Origin: Methanomicrobia archaeon | GTDB lineage: Archaea; Methanobacteriota_B; Thermococci; Methanofastidiosales; NM3 | DNA length: 64,000 bases | Direction: 5' to 3' | NCBI GenBank assembly: GCA_030603445.1 | Contig: JAUVXU010000007.1 | Span: 22,019-86,018 of the forward strand | Notes under the pieces: generated by a model | Seen by the model: only the letters and a program-made list of their open reading frames with translations | What the model was told of the DNA's origin: nothing | The model's database searches: none | Part shown: positions 42,182 to 50,779 of the stretch, piece after piece | Position numbering within the stretch: position 1 is the stretch's first letter | How the letters are laid out: every line of letters begins with the position of its first letter | Made by a program: the position numbers and the translations under genes

Positions 42182-42937
42182 GTGAATAAAATGAGAATTG
42201 GCCTTGTTTCTCGTACGGATCGTAATGATTCTATTGAACTTACAAAAGAAATTATTTCTTTACTATCAGACTATAAAATATTTATAGACCCACTATTGAA
42301 ACCTTATGTTGACATCCCTATAATTGAAAGTGTCGATGTGATTATCGCCGTTGGTGGTGATGGCACAATACTTAGAACATGTAAACAATATGGGGACATA
42401 CCCATACTAGCTGTGAATATGGGCACCTACGGATTTATGTGTGAACTCAATTCAGGGAATATATCCGAAATACCTGCCCTATTAAAAGACAATGATATAG
42501 ATAGGCGCAGTAAACTGGCGGTATTTTACCATGGCGAACTTTTGGGGCATGTTTTAAACGAAGTTGTTGTCCGTTCAACTTCCCCAATAAAAATGGATCA
42601 TCTTACTATATCCATCGATGAGGAAACTTATGAGGTATATGGGGATGGCGTTATTGTTGCAACACCTAATGGTTCAACTGCTTATTCCCTCTCTGCAGGG
42701 GGTTCTATTATACACCCTAAGGCAGATGTGCTAATAGTTACACCAATATGCCCTCTGTTTAGGGAAGCGCACCCATACATTGCGCCTGATGACTGCGAAG
42801 TCGTAGTTTTGAATTCTGGAAAAGAATGTTATATCATACTTGATGGTCAACCAATCTCAATGCTACATAACGGAGAGCATATATCAGTGACAAAATCTTC
42901 AGAGACTGCGCGCTTTATCCGGAGGAAAAAAAAATGA
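42182..42937 (+). CDS. nadK: NAD kinase
   Basis: 251 residues from GTG 42182 behind GGAG (ATG 42191 is an alternative). NAD kinase motifs: AVGGDGTILRT, NMGTYGFMCELNSG and GVIVATPNGSTAYSLSAGG. It phosphorylates NAD to NADP using ATP or polyphosphate. It begins at the stop of the IMPase-family gene and overlaps nob1 by four bases, so it belongs to a compact operon. Confidence 0.95.
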   Translation: MNKMRIGLVSRTDRNDSIELTKEIISLLSDYKIFIDPLLKPYVDIPIIESVDVIIAVGGDGTILRTCKQYGDIPILAVNMGTYGFMCELNSGNISEIPALLKDNDIDRRSKLAVFYHGELLGHVLNEVVVRSTSPIKMDHLTISIDEETYEVYGDGVIVATPNGSTAYSLSAGGSIIHPKADVLIVTPICPLFREAHPYIAPDDCEVVVLNSGKECYIILDGQPISMLHNGEHISVTKSSETARFIRRKKK

Positions 42938-43401
42938 GGTATGTACTTGACGCCTCTGCTCTTTTTTCGCGCCATATCCCTGAAAATAATTGTTATATCA
43001 CGCCAGAAGTTGTTTTAGAGATAAAAGATCAGCGTTCAAAAGATGCTGTTGAGGGATATATTAGTGCAGGAAAGATCATTATCCGAACTGCAAGTGAAGA
43101 TGCCATAGATGCAGTGCAAATAGCGTTGAAAACTACTGGGGACAATATATCTGGACCGGACATGTCTATAATAGCTCTTGCCATTGATATGGATGCAACT
43201 ATAATCAGTGATGATTATGGAATACAAAACGTTGCTAGCACAATTGGGGTAAGTTGGATATCACCAAAAACGGAGGGCATTAATAAAGTGCTGGTCTGGA
43301 AGAAGAAGTGCGTTGCATGTGGTAAGATTTACAATTCAACATATACTGATTCTTGCAATGTATGTGGCAGCGAACTTAAACGCATTGCAAGACGAAAATA
43401 A
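42934..43401 (+). CDS. nob1: endoribonuclease Nob1 (PIN domain plus zinc ribbon)
   Basis: 155 residues. An N-terminal PIN domain (YVLDASALFS; SGPDMSIIALAIDMDATIISDDYGIQNVA) has the acidic residues for metal binding. A C-terminal zinc ribbon follows (CVACGKIY...CNVCGSEL). Nob1 makes the final 3' cut of 16S rRNA in archaea. The length and domain order are normal. It is the last gene of the operon, followed by AT-rich DNA. Confidence 0.95.
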   Translation: MRYVLDASALFSRHIPENNCYITPEVVLEIKDQRSKDAVEGYISAGKIIIRTASEDAIDAVQIALKTTGDNISGPDMSIIALAIDMDATIISDDYGIQNVASTIGVSWISPKTEGINKVLVWKKKCVACGKIYNSTYTDSCNVCGSELKRIARRK

Positions 43402-43652
43402 GAATACATAATATACGTTTTTAATAATCAGTTCTAATTATTTTTTTATATTGCCATCTTATGTTAACACTATATGATAATATTTAAATAGAAATTGAGT
43501 TCTAAATAATATGTATTAACAGGAATTTTCTGCACACATTGAAAAGTTATATATTATATTTGGATAGTTCAATTTATTGGTGGAAAGGATTTTTGCTTTA
43601 TGATAATACTATCTCTTTTTGCTGGAATGCATATTAGGCAGGGGAAATGGAT

Positions 43653-44900
43653 ATGGCGACAAAGACCATAGATGAAATAAATGAAAAAATCAGAAAGGGC
43701 GAGGTTGTTGTTTATACTGCTCATGAACTAAAGAAACTTATAAGGGAAGGAGAGCGCATTACTCCTTCTACTGTGGATGTTGTCACTACAGGCACATGCG
43801 GGCTAATGTCTGGGACGGCTTCAATACTGACTATACCTGTTGCTAAGAAGGGAACTTTTGCCAAGGCGCAGTCTTTATGGATGAATGGTGTACCTGCAAT
43901 ACCAGGCCCTTGTCCTAACGAGAACCTTGGCATTGTGGATGCAGTACTATATGGGACATCTTATGCAAACTCAAGATATGGGGGCGGCCATGTTCTGCGG
44001 GACTTAGTTGAGGGTAAGGAAGTAGAGATTCGTGTAGAGGCTGATGGCAACATATATGAAAAAAACGTAGTACTTGATGATATTTCCTACTCTAAACTTT
44101 TCACGACACGCGGAGCTTTCAAAAACTATGTTGCATTCTTAAACGGCAAACAAGAGACATTCAAAACCATTTTTTCTGTCACAGGATTAAAAGGTCCTCA
44201 AAAGGAGATTACAACAAGTGGTTGTGGGGAAGTGAATCCTGTGGAAAACGACCCCCCATTAAATGTGATTGGTGTTGGCACAAGAATCCTGGTAAACGGG
44301 GGTGAAGGATTTGTAATTGGTCAGGGAACCAGAAGCAGCAAGGAGAAGCCGAACCTTTCTGTCTACGCCGATCTAAAAGGGATGGATGCACAGTATATGG
44401 GTGGATTCAAGACATCAAAGACCCCGGAATGTATAACATCAGTTGCTGTACCAATACCTGTAACAAATAAAACATTGCCATATCTACAAGTTCTGGATGA
44501 GGATGTGAAGCTGCCCTTAGGCGAGATCCACGACAGGGTGCCATTTACTAACTGTTCATATGCTGACGTATGGCAAGGAACGGATCTAGTAGTTGTCTAT
44601 AACTATGAGAAGTGCATAGATTGTGAAGTATGTGATATTGAGGAGATATGCCCAACATCGGCATTTGCAACTAAGAAAGGTATAGATAAGAATAGATGTT
44701 TTAATTGTGGTGCGTGCGTTTCTGAGTGTCCTGGAGAAGCTTTCAAGGCCGACCTTGGCAGCATGAAAATAGATGGTACTAGTATCCCAATTACATTGCG
44801 TCAATCCAATCGGGCACGGGCAAACTCGCTTTGTGAAGATTTAAAAGACCGTATCCTTGATAAAAAGTTCTATCTTTCTGCCCCTGTTGGAAAAATATAA
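43653..44900 (+). CDS. DUF39 homocysteine-biosynthesis protein with ferredoxin domain
   Basis: 415 residues from the second ATG 43653 (AGGGG eight bases before; ATG 43647 is too close). The DUF39 domain (GTCGLMSGTASILTIP; GVPAIPGPCPNENLG; YGGGHVLRDLVEG; CGEVNPVENDPPLNV) is followed by a 2[4Fe-4S] ferredoxin (CIDCEVCDIEEICP; CFNCGACVSECP). DUF39 proteins convert aspartate semialdehyde plus sulfide equivalents into homocysteine in methanogens. In several species the ferredoxin is a separate gene, and here both are one chain. 245 bp of AT-rich DNA upstream contain its promoter. Confidence 0.9.
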   Translation: MATKTIDEINEKIRKGEVVVYTAHELKKLIREGERITPSTVDVVTTGTCGLMSGTASILTIPVAKKGTFAKAQSLWMNGVPAIPGPCPNENLGIVDAVLYGTSYANSRYGGGHVLRDLVEGKEVEIRVEADGNIYEKNVVLDDISYSKLFTTRGAFKNYVAFLNGKQETFKTIFSVTGLKGPQKEITTSGCGEVNPVENDPPLNVIGVGTRILVNGGEGFVIGQGTRSSKEKPNLSVYADLKGMDAQYMGGFKTSKTPECITSVAVPIPVTNKTLPYLQVLDEDVKLPLGEIHDRVPFTNCSYADVWQGTDLVVVYNYEKCIDCEVCDIEEICPTSAFATKKGIDKNRCFNCGACVSECPGEAFKADLGSMKIDGTSIPITLRQSNRARANSLCEDLKDRILDKKFYLSAPVGKI

Positions 44901-44953
44901 TGCGGTGTTTACTATACCACCATATTTTGTGTTATATTTAGGTGCTTTTTGTT

Positions 44954-45160
44954 TTATGATTGGGATTTTACTAATACTATGTCGTTTACAGCTATCACGT
45001 CACTGTATGGTATGGCCACATTATCTATCCCCTGTTCTTGTCCAACAGCAAGACCAAAGATGTCTCCTTTTGTGAACTCTAGTACCACATCGTTGACTAT
45101 GCCAACATATTCTGCCTTATCATTAAAAATCTTCAATCCGTAGTATTTGGAAACCCTCAT
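44954..45160 (-). CDS. PRC-barrel domain protein
   Basis: 68 residues, a single PRC-barrel: MRVSKYYGLKIFNDKAEYVG, then IVNDVVLEF and VAIPYSDVIAVNDIVLVK. Small archaeal PRC-barrel proteins have been linked to RNA metabolism and to cell division (CdpB-type) in different lineages. This short single-domain form is conserved but its role is not certain. It is monocistronic, with a tRNA upstream. Confidence 0.88.
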   Translation of the reverse strand: MRVSKYYGLKIFNDKAEYVGIVNDVVLEFTKGDIFGLAVGQEQGIDNVAIPYSDVIAVNDIVLVKSQS

Positions 45161-45247
45161 TTAAATCACTAGAATATTATCAATTAGTATTTAAATAGTT
45201 TTTTCTTTAAAAAAAGTGATAATAAACGATAAAATCTTCTACAATGG

Positions 45248-45322
45248 TAGCGGGGAGTGGATTTGAACCACTGACCTGCGGGTTATGGGCCCGCCGGGCA
45301 CTCCTAACTGCCCCACCCCGCT
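45248..45322 (-). tRNA. initiator tRNA-Met (CAT)
   Basis: The minus strand folds to AGCGGGG/CCCCGCT with D arm, anticodon stem GCGGG/CCCGC and loop CCCATAA (CAT), and T arm GGTTCAAATCC. The three G-C pairs next to the anticodon loop are the hallmark of initiator tRNA. CCA is encoded (45245-45247). Confidence 0.93.
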
Positions 45323-45431
45323 TCAAAGTAGTAACAATTCAGAAAGTTGTATTTAAAAGCCTTTCGTATCATACGTTTATAGTCATTTTTACTAAAATAT
45401 TGGGGCATATAAAAATTGTTTCTAAAGGATG

Positions 45432-45785
45432 TTAATTTCCAGAAATATACTTTTCTACAGTGTCCAAAAGCTTTTCAAGTGAAAACGGTTTTTCAATAAC
45501 GCATTTCGCTCCTGCTTCTAAAAATTCCCTTGTCTTGTCGGTAAACCCTGTAGCACCGATTATTCGTGCATCAGGATTGATGGAAAGAATCTGTTTTGTA
45601 ATCTCTATTCCATCGCCATCAGGCATTTTCGTATCCATTATAACAAGATCCGGATGTTTGCTTTTGTAGATTTTTAAAGCAGTTTCTCCATTTTCAGCCT
45701 CAAACACATTGTATTTTTTTTCAAGTGTTTTAGAGTATATGAATCTAATATCTTCATCATCATCCACTATTAATACAGATAGCAT
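45432..45785 (-). CDS. single-domain response regulator (receiver)
   Basis: 117 residues from ATG 45785 (the ORF-track start adds an unlikely hydrophobic leader). CheY-like receiver: LIVDDDEDIR acidic pocket, VIMDTKMPDGDG with phosphoacceptor Asp51, a Thr in GATGFTDK, and Lys in VIEKPFS. There is no output domain, so it acts through protein contacts. No histidine kinase is nearby, so the partner is elsewhere. Confidence 0.93.
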   Translation of the reverse strand: MLSVLIVDDDEDIRFIYSKTLEKKYNVFEAENGETALKIYKSKHPDLVIMDTKMPDGDGIEITKQILSINPDARIIGATGFTDKTREFLEAGAKCVIEKPFSLEKLLDTVEKYISGN

Positions 45786-45861
45786 ACAATCAAACAGATA
45801 TATTATGGATATAAAAATATATTGTGGCATGTCATGCGAAGATTAATTTAATAAAAGCAAG

Positions 45862-45936
45862 TGCTCCGACCGGGATTCGAACCCGGGTCTCAGCCTCGAA
45901 AGGGCTGGATGATTGGCCGGACTACACTATCGGAGC
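45862..45936 (-). tRNA. tRNA-Glu (TTC)
   Basis: The minus strand gives GCTCCGA/TCGGAGC acceptor, anticodon stem CAGCC/GGCTG with loop CTTTCGA (TTC), and T arm CCCGGGTTCGAATCCCGG. No CCA is encoded (GCA-C-T follows), unlike the neighbouring tRNA genes that encode it. Confidence 0.93.
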
Positions 45937-46331
45937 TCTTTATATGAAAAATATTATTATATTTAAAAAACTTTCGTCTGGCGCGACTTTGCATAATTAG
46001 TTTTTTTTCTTTAACTTACAAAAATATCCTCTGAAATATATTTAAAAATTTATAAAGCCATTTGGCATTAAGAACACACAAGAACCTCTACTATGGAGCT
46101 AATCAGGCATAGGCGCTAATGTAAAAAATATTATCGCACACGTTAAGCACACATGATAATGGGCGTATGACAAAAAAGAAAACTACCCATCCTTTTGATA
46201 GATCATGATTGTTTATTACTATAGTAACATGGGCCTTTTATCCGAAAGTGTTAAAAAGGATTTTATAAAATCTAACAGCATCAACCATATCAATTACGAT
46301 GATAATGATTTAAAATGTCAATGGTGAGAAT
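45937..46331 (+). other. 395-bp gap before rps3ae: two promoters, possible small RNA
   Basis: No recognised gene. A TATA element (TTTATAAAG, 46049-46057) would start a transcript near 46080. The next ~110 bases are less AT-rich than usual here (AAGAACACACAAGAACCTC; GGAGCTAATCAGGCATAGGC) and have no long ORF. A second TATA (TTTTATAAAA, 46261-46270) fits rps3ae itself, with a leader of about 38 bases. A separate small RNA between them is possible but shows no known motif. Confidence 0.3.
46205..46327 (+). CDS. possible small ORF (40 aa) coupled to rps3ae
   Basis: ATG 46205 (or 46229) to TGA 46327. The stop is embedded in the GGTGA ribosome site of rps3ae, an arrangement typical of translational coupling. 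The peptide is MIVYYYSNMGLLSESVKKDF and onward to DDNDLKCQW. No family is recognised, and there is no clear ribosome site of its own. A TATA box for rps3ae lies inside it, which argues against it. The call is weak. Confidence 0.25.
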   Translation: MIVYYYSNMGLLSESVKKDFIKSNSINHINYDDNDLKCQW

Positions 46332-46904
46332 ATGGCAAGAAGATCAGGACAAATCAAAGACACTTGGAAAGACAAGAAATGGTATAATGTTTATGCCCCC
46401 GACATGTTTGGAAAACAGAGCTTGGGTGAGATTGTGTCAAATGACCCAAAAAACATTGTTGGTCGTGTAATGATGACTTCGCTAAGGGACCTTACAGGTG
46501 ACTTTTCAAAGACGCATATAAAATTGTACTTCAGGGTCAATGAGGTGCAGGGAGAAAATGCATACACAGAGTTCAAGCAGCACGAACTTTTACGCTCCTA
46601 TATACGATCACAGACAAGAAGAAACAACACTAAGCTGGACAATATTATTGACTTGAGAACGAAGGATGACGAAAAATTGCGTGTAACTATAACTGCAATC
46701 GCCCCCAGAAGAATGCAAAGATCACAGTCCGATGCTGTAAATGCCCTTGTCAGGACGCATATAAAAGATGCTGCATCACAAATGGATATGGTGCCTTTAA
46801 TTCAAGAGTTGATTTTAGGGAAGATCACATCTGACATATACAGAAAATCAAAGAAAATCTACCCAATTCGACGTATTGAAGTCGTAAAGATAAAAAGACT
46901 ATAA
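46332..46904 (+). CDS. rps3ae: 30S ribosomal protein S3Ae (eS1)
   Basis: 190 residues with GGTGA five bases upstream. It has the conserved eS1 order: KKWYNVYAPDMFGKQSLGEIV, KTHIKLYFRVNEVQG, LLRSYIRSQTRRNNT and YPIRRIEVVKIKRL at the C-terminus. It is a small-subunit protein at the mRNA exit/platform side in archaea. The length is typical. A tRNA-Arg gene begins 13 bp after its stop and might be co-transcribed. Confidence 0.96.
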   Translation: MARRSGQIKDTWKDKKWYNVYAPDMFGKQSLGEIVSNDPKNIVGRVMMTSLRDLTGDFSKTHIKLYFRVNEVQGENAYTEFKQHELLRSYIRSQTRRNNTKLDNIIDLRTKDDEKLRVTITAIAPRRMQRSQSDAVNALVRTHIKDAASQMDMVPLIQELILGKITSDIYRKSKKIYPIRRIEVVKIKRL

Positions 46905-46916
46905 AAAATCGGTTTT

Positions 46917-46990
46917 GGGCCCGTGGCCAAGTTGGATATGGCGTCGGCCTTCTAAGCCGAAAATCCCGGGTTCGAATCCCGGCGGGTCCG
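46917..46990 (+). tRNA. tRNA-Arg (TCT)
   Basis: Acceptor GGGCCCG/CGGGTCC (one G-T pair), D arm GCCAAGTTGGATATGGC, anticodon stem TCGGC/GCCGA with loop CTTCTAA (TCT), T arm CCCGGGTTCGAATCCCGG. No CCA is encoded. An ORF-track entry (46915..48225) reads through this tRNA and must be trimmed. Confidence 0.95.
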
Positions 46991-47031
46991 CTTGGATAAC
47001 GGTTAAGAATAGCAAAAATATAGGTGTTTAT

Positions 47032-48225
47032 ATGATAAGGGATACCTTTCTGATTGCCCAGAGGGGTTTGTATGAAACTTGGCATCAGAAAAAAGTATTG
47101 TTATTTCTTGTAGCTTATCCCTTAATTTTCATGGTAATATTTGGCAGTAGTTTCGGTGGAGAAAGTTATTCTGTCAATGTTGATATGGCCATTGTACAAC
47201 CATATGAGGATATAACAGACCCCCTTGTTCAAGAATTCATCAAGCAGTTTGAAAATATCGATGCATTAAATATTGAGTATGTAATTTCTTCTGATATACC
47301 GCCTTTAGACCAAGCTAAGGAGCTAATAGAGAATAAAGGCATTATGTTAGTAATGTTTCTTCCAGACCATCTCATGACAGATGATGGTAGCACTGTTGAG
47401 ATACCAGTATTTTATGATGATAGGGCTGATCTGACAGTTCAAAGTATAGCACTGGGAATAACAGAAGGGGTAATTGATGGTTTTTCATCTGTTATTTTCG
47501 AGCAAAAGATGTCAAATGCCAAAATGATGGGCTTTCTATCAGACGAACAGGTCCAGTTTGTTCGTAGTGCGGCAAATCCAATTTTCTCAGATATGGAGCC
47601 TGTCACATCCTCAGACGAGACCATACTAAACTATATTGATTTTTTGATTCCGGGGCTTGTTGCAATGTCAATTCTCTGGACTGCAACTACGGGTGTTGCC
47701 TCAAATATTGTTGAAGATAGGGTTAAAGGCATTAGAAAAAGAATATTATCAACACCAGCATCAAGAGGTTCCATACTTTTAGGTTATATGCTTTCACACT
47801 TAGTGACAATATTATTTCAGGTAATTATTCTGTTACTTGTAGCCACTGTGATGTATAACTTAAATATTGTGGGTTCGTTGTGGTTGATGTTTCTCATTAT
47901 TGTTGTAGGCACGTTTTCTATGATAAGTATAGGACTTGTCATATCTACAATTGCAAAGACATCTGATGAAGCTTCTCAATTAGCAATGCTTGTCAATTTT
48001 CCCATGATGTTCCTATCTGGGATCTTCTTTGTCATACCAGAAGGTTTTATGAGTTCTATATCGAAGATTTTCCCTTTGACATACGTCAATGACGCATTGA
48101 GGGATGTAATGGTAAGGGGCAAGGGATTTTCAGAAGTTTCTGTGCCATTGGCAATATCTATTGCATTTACTATCTTCTTTTTTTCAATAGGGATAATGTT
48201 GCTAAATAGGGGTGAGGAATCATGA
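47032..48225 (+). CDS. ABC-2 type transporter permease
   Basis: 397 residues from ATG 47032 (AGGTG five bases upstream; the ORF-track start lies before tRNA-Arg). One N-terminal TM (VLLFLVAYPLIFMVIFG), then a ~190-residue extracellular domain, then five TM helices containing the ABC-2 pattern (GIRKRILSTPASRGSILLGY; PMMFLSGIFFVIPEGF; FPLTYVNDALRDVMVRG). This is the DrrB/NodJ type of export permease. It overlaps the ATPase gene by four bases, so the two form an exporter for drugs, lipids or other molecules. Confidence 0.92.
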   Translation: MIRDTFLIAQRGLYETWHQKKVLLFLVAYPLIFMVIFGSSFGGESYSVNVDMAIVQPYEDITDPLVQEFIKQFENIDALNIEYVISSDIPPLDQAKELIENKGIMLVMFLPDHLMTDDGSTVEIPVFYDDRADLTVQSIALGITEGVIDGFSSVIFEQKMSNAKMMGFLSDEQVQFVRSAANPIFSDMEPVTSSDETILNYIDFLIPGLVAMSILWTATTGVASNIVEDRVKGIRKRILSTPASRGSILLGYMLSHLVTILFQVIILLLVATVMYNLNIVGSLWLMFLIIVVGTFSMISIGLVISTIAKTSDEASQLAMLVNFPMMFLSGIFFVIPEGFMSSISKIFPLTYVNDALRDVMVRGKGFSEVSVPLAISIAFTIFFFSIGIMLLNRGEES

Positions 48226-49145
48226 GTTCCATAATTGTAGATGAACTTGAGAAAAAGTTCGGTGACCTCACGGCTGTTGATCGTATATCATTTTCTATTG
48301 AAGAAGGAGAAATATTCGGATTCTTAGGTCCAAATGGTGCTGGCAAGAGCACTACTGTTAATCTATTGACATGCCAGCTTAAACACACATTTGGAAGTGC
48401 CAAGATATGTGGTTTAAATATTGAAGAGGCCGCTAAAATAAGAAAGATAATTGGCATAGTTCCACAGGAACTTTCGTTAAATGAGCTTCTTACTGCTGAG
48501 CAAAATATGCATTTATATGGGTCTTTATATGGTGTTCCAAGAAAGGTTCTTAAGGAAAAATCTAAAATGCTTCTTAAAGCCATGGGACTTGAAGAACGCA
48601 AAAATGATCTTGTAAAAAATTTTTCCGGGGGCATGAAACAGCGTTTAAACGTTATTCTAGCTCTTATGCACGAACCTAAGGTACTTTTCCTTGATGAACC
48701 TACAACTGGTATGGACCCACAAGCTAGACGAACGATCTGGGATTTTATAAAGGAACTCAATTCAAAAGGAATGACAATTTTCCTTACCACTCATTATATG
48801 GAAGAAGCTGACTTTTTGTGTAATCGTGTGGCTATTATTGATGAAGGAAAAATAAAAGCAATGAACACCCCTAAAGAATTGAAGCGTCGGTTAAAAATGG
48901 AAGACGTAATAGAGATACAAATTAACAATGACACTACTCTTATTTCAGATATTGAGGGAGTCAATGGTATTAATAAAGCCGTTTATATGGATGGAGTCCT
49001 AAAACTTTATATAACTGATAGGGATGGATTGCTTCTTGATATAGCTAAAGCTTTGTCTAATAGGTCAATTAAATCTATCATGTCTGTTGAGCCGACGCTT
49101 GAGGATGTATTTATTTCCTTGACCGGCAAACGATTGAGAAACTGA
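48222..49145 (+). CDS. ABC-2 type transporter ATP-binding protein
   Basis: 307 residues. Walker A GPNGAGKSTT, Q-loop IVPQELSLNE, signature FSGGMKQRLN, Walker B VLFLDEPTTGMD and H-loop TTHYMEEAD. It also has the C-terminal ~85-residue domain of the daunorubicin-resistance (DrrA) subclass. It powers the ABC-2 permease encoded just before it. The substrate is unknown. Confidence 0.95.
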   Translation: MSSIIVDELEKKFGDLTAVDRISFSIEEGEIFGFLGPNGAGKSTTVNLLTCQLKHTFGSAKICGLNIEEAAKIRKIIGIVPQELSLNELLTAEQNMHLYGSLYGVPRKVLKEKSKMLLKAMGLEERKNDLVKNFSGGMKQRLNVILALMHEPKVLFLDEPTTGMDPQARRTIWDFIKELNSKGMTIFLTTHYMEEADFLCNRVAIIDEGKIKAMNTPKELKRRLKMEDVIEIQINNDTTLISDIEGVNGINKAVYMDGVLKLYITDRDGLLLDIAKALSNRSIKSIMSVEPTLEDVFISLTGKRLRN

Positions 49146-49356
49146 TTCCCTTTTTCCAAATGTTTTCTACTTTTTAACAATTAAATCATAACTATATTAT
49201 AGCAAGTGCATTATTTAGTTACAAAGAATTTCAATGAGAATTTAAACCACAATGTTTATAAATATAAAAATAATTGTTCTTTTGAATTTGGTCACTTTAT
49301 GCGACTAAATTATGTACGTTGTCTTGATATAAAGATACGTTAAAACTATTTTATTT

Positions 49357-49441
49357 GCGGGGGTTGCCGAGATTGGTCAAAGGCGCTAGGTTGAGGGCCT
49401 AGTCTTGTAGGGGTTCGTGGGTTCAAATCCCATCCCCCGCA
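49357..49441 (+). tRNA. tRNA-Leu (GAG)
   Basis: A type II tRNA with acceptor GCGGGGG/CCCCCGC, anticodon stem CTAGG/CCTAG with loop TTGAGGG (GAG), a long variable arm, and T arm GGGTTCAAATCCC. CCA is encoded (49442-49444). It is a close paralogue of tRNA-Leu(CAG) at 15258. Confidence 0.95.
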
Positions 49442-49561
49442 CCAACGCGCAACAAGAATTAAGATCCATAAAAACAAATCCAATGTTTTTAGCTGAAAAA
49501 GGCAATGAATCTGAAATTCGCAATTGTTAGCTATTTTACAAGGAAATTTCTGATAAACTTA

Positions 49562-49615
49562 TATGGGCACATTATTTAACAAAAAAAGATAACTTTATAT
49601 AACCTTGTGCCCATA
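49562..49615 (+). promoter_or_regulatory. operator-like inverted repeat around the fic promoter
   Basis: TATGGGCACA (49562-49571) and TGTGCCCATA (49606-49615) are perfect 10-bp inverted arms, 44 bp apart. Between them lies a TATA element (TTTATATAA, 49594-49602), about 26 bp before the fic ATG at 49624. The right arm is placed where a bound repressor would block transcription start. The transcript would be leaderless. Confidence 0.55.
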
Positions 49616-49623
49616 CAATTAAC

Positions 49624-50571
49624 ATGGTTTATTTGGAGAAGCTTGAAAGGAATGATAAAACATATTACTACGTCACGAAAAATTTTAGGGTTAGTGACAA
49701 AAAGTGGAAGAAAATAAGAAAGTATGTCGGTAACAAAACTCCTTTCAAAGAACAGATAAAGAAAGCAGTTGAAGAAATTGAAGCAGATGCATTAAAAAAA
49801 GGGCTCATGAAAACCGTTTCTAAACACAACTATCTAAGCGATGATGAAACAGAGAAGTTACAGGATTTGAAAGAAGTTTTTAACAAATGGTACGGAAAAC
49901 TAAATGCTGCTGAGAAAAAAAAACATGAAGAAGACTTTGTTGTGAGGTTCACCTATAACTCAAATGCAATTGAAGGCAATCGCTTAAGTCTTCGTGAGAC
50001 AAGTATGATATTAACCGAGAACATGATACCTGCTGGCGTTACTCCTAATGATTACAACGAAGCAATAAACTCAAAAGACTGCAACGAATTCATGAAACAG
50101 CATAACGGGGAGTTTAATCAAAAGTTCTTGCTGAAGATTCATGAATTACTTACTAAGAACACCAACTGCAAAATTATAGGTAATTACAGGGACCATGAAG
50201 TTAGAATTTCTGGTTCTGAGTGGACTCCACCCCCTCATGAAAAAGTTAAGGAGAATATGAGGAAAGTTTTTCAGTGGTACTATTCTGCTAAGAAGAAACT
50301 GCATCCTGTTGAATTAGGTGCGATTTTGCATAATAAATTAGTGCGAATTCACCCATTTGCTGATGGAAATGGAAGAACATCGAGAGTTGTGATGAACTGG
50401 ATATTAATGAAGAACAAGTCCCCTCTGTTTTACATAGAGCTAAGGGATAAGATAAAATATTACGAAGCAGTTGAAGAAGGCGATAAAGGTGGCGACGATG
50501 CAATGGTGCATTACATTGCCAAAGTGTTGATGGAACAGCACACATTTAGATCAGAAGACAAACAACATTAG
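49624..50571 (+). CDS. Fic-domain AMPylase-like protein
   Basis: 315 residues. The N-terminal ~100 residues are basic and helical. An inhibitory-helix motif (TYNSNAIEGNRLS, the S/TxxxE[GN] form) precedes the Fic core, and the active site is HNKLVRIHPFADGNGRTSR with all catalytic residues. Fic enzymes attach AMP to hydroxyl groups of target proteins, and the helix Glu suppresses activity. It is monocistronic, downstream of tRNA-Leu(GAG), with a strong operator-like repeat. No separate antitoxin is visible, since the inhibitory helix is in the same chain. Confidence 0.93.
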   Translation: MVYLEKLERNDKTYYYVTKNFRVSDKKWKKIRKYVGNKTPFKEQIKKAVEEIEADALKKGLMKTVSKHNYLSDDETEKLQDLKEVFNKWYGKLNAAEKKKHEEDFVVRFTYNSNAIEGNRLSLRETSMILTENMIPAGVTPNDYNEAINSKDCNEFMKQHNGEFNQKFLLKIHELLTKNTNCKIIGNYRDHEVRISGSEWTPPPHEKVKENMRKVFQWYYSAKKKLHPVELGAILHNKLVRIHPFADGNGRTSRVVMNWILMKNKSPLFYIELRDKIKYYEAVEEGDKGGDDAMVHYIAKVLMEQHTFRSEDKQH

Positions 50572-50779
50572 CATATGGCGGGTTCGAATATCTTACACAG
50601 CATTACAATGCCGGGTGTAGAGGCATATTATCACTTTTGGTAAGTATTATGTATATGGGATTGAGGTATTTGAAAAGACCGCATATACACACTGCCACGA
50701 GCGTTGACTTTACAGCTGCTCTTTCTCTATGCTTTTATCTCTTTACTACATACTTTTGCATGTGGTAACGCTTAATAAG

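Noticed and set aside
46915-47031. N-terminal extension of the ABC-2 permease
   Set aside because: It is a translation of tRNA-Arg(TCT) and the spacer; ATG 47032 has its own AGGTG site.
50577-50589. GGCGGGTTCGAAT, resembling a tRNA T arm after fic (possible attachment-site remnant)
   Set aside because: Only about ten bases match the T arm of nearby tRNAs, no acceptor stem follows, and no integrase is present.
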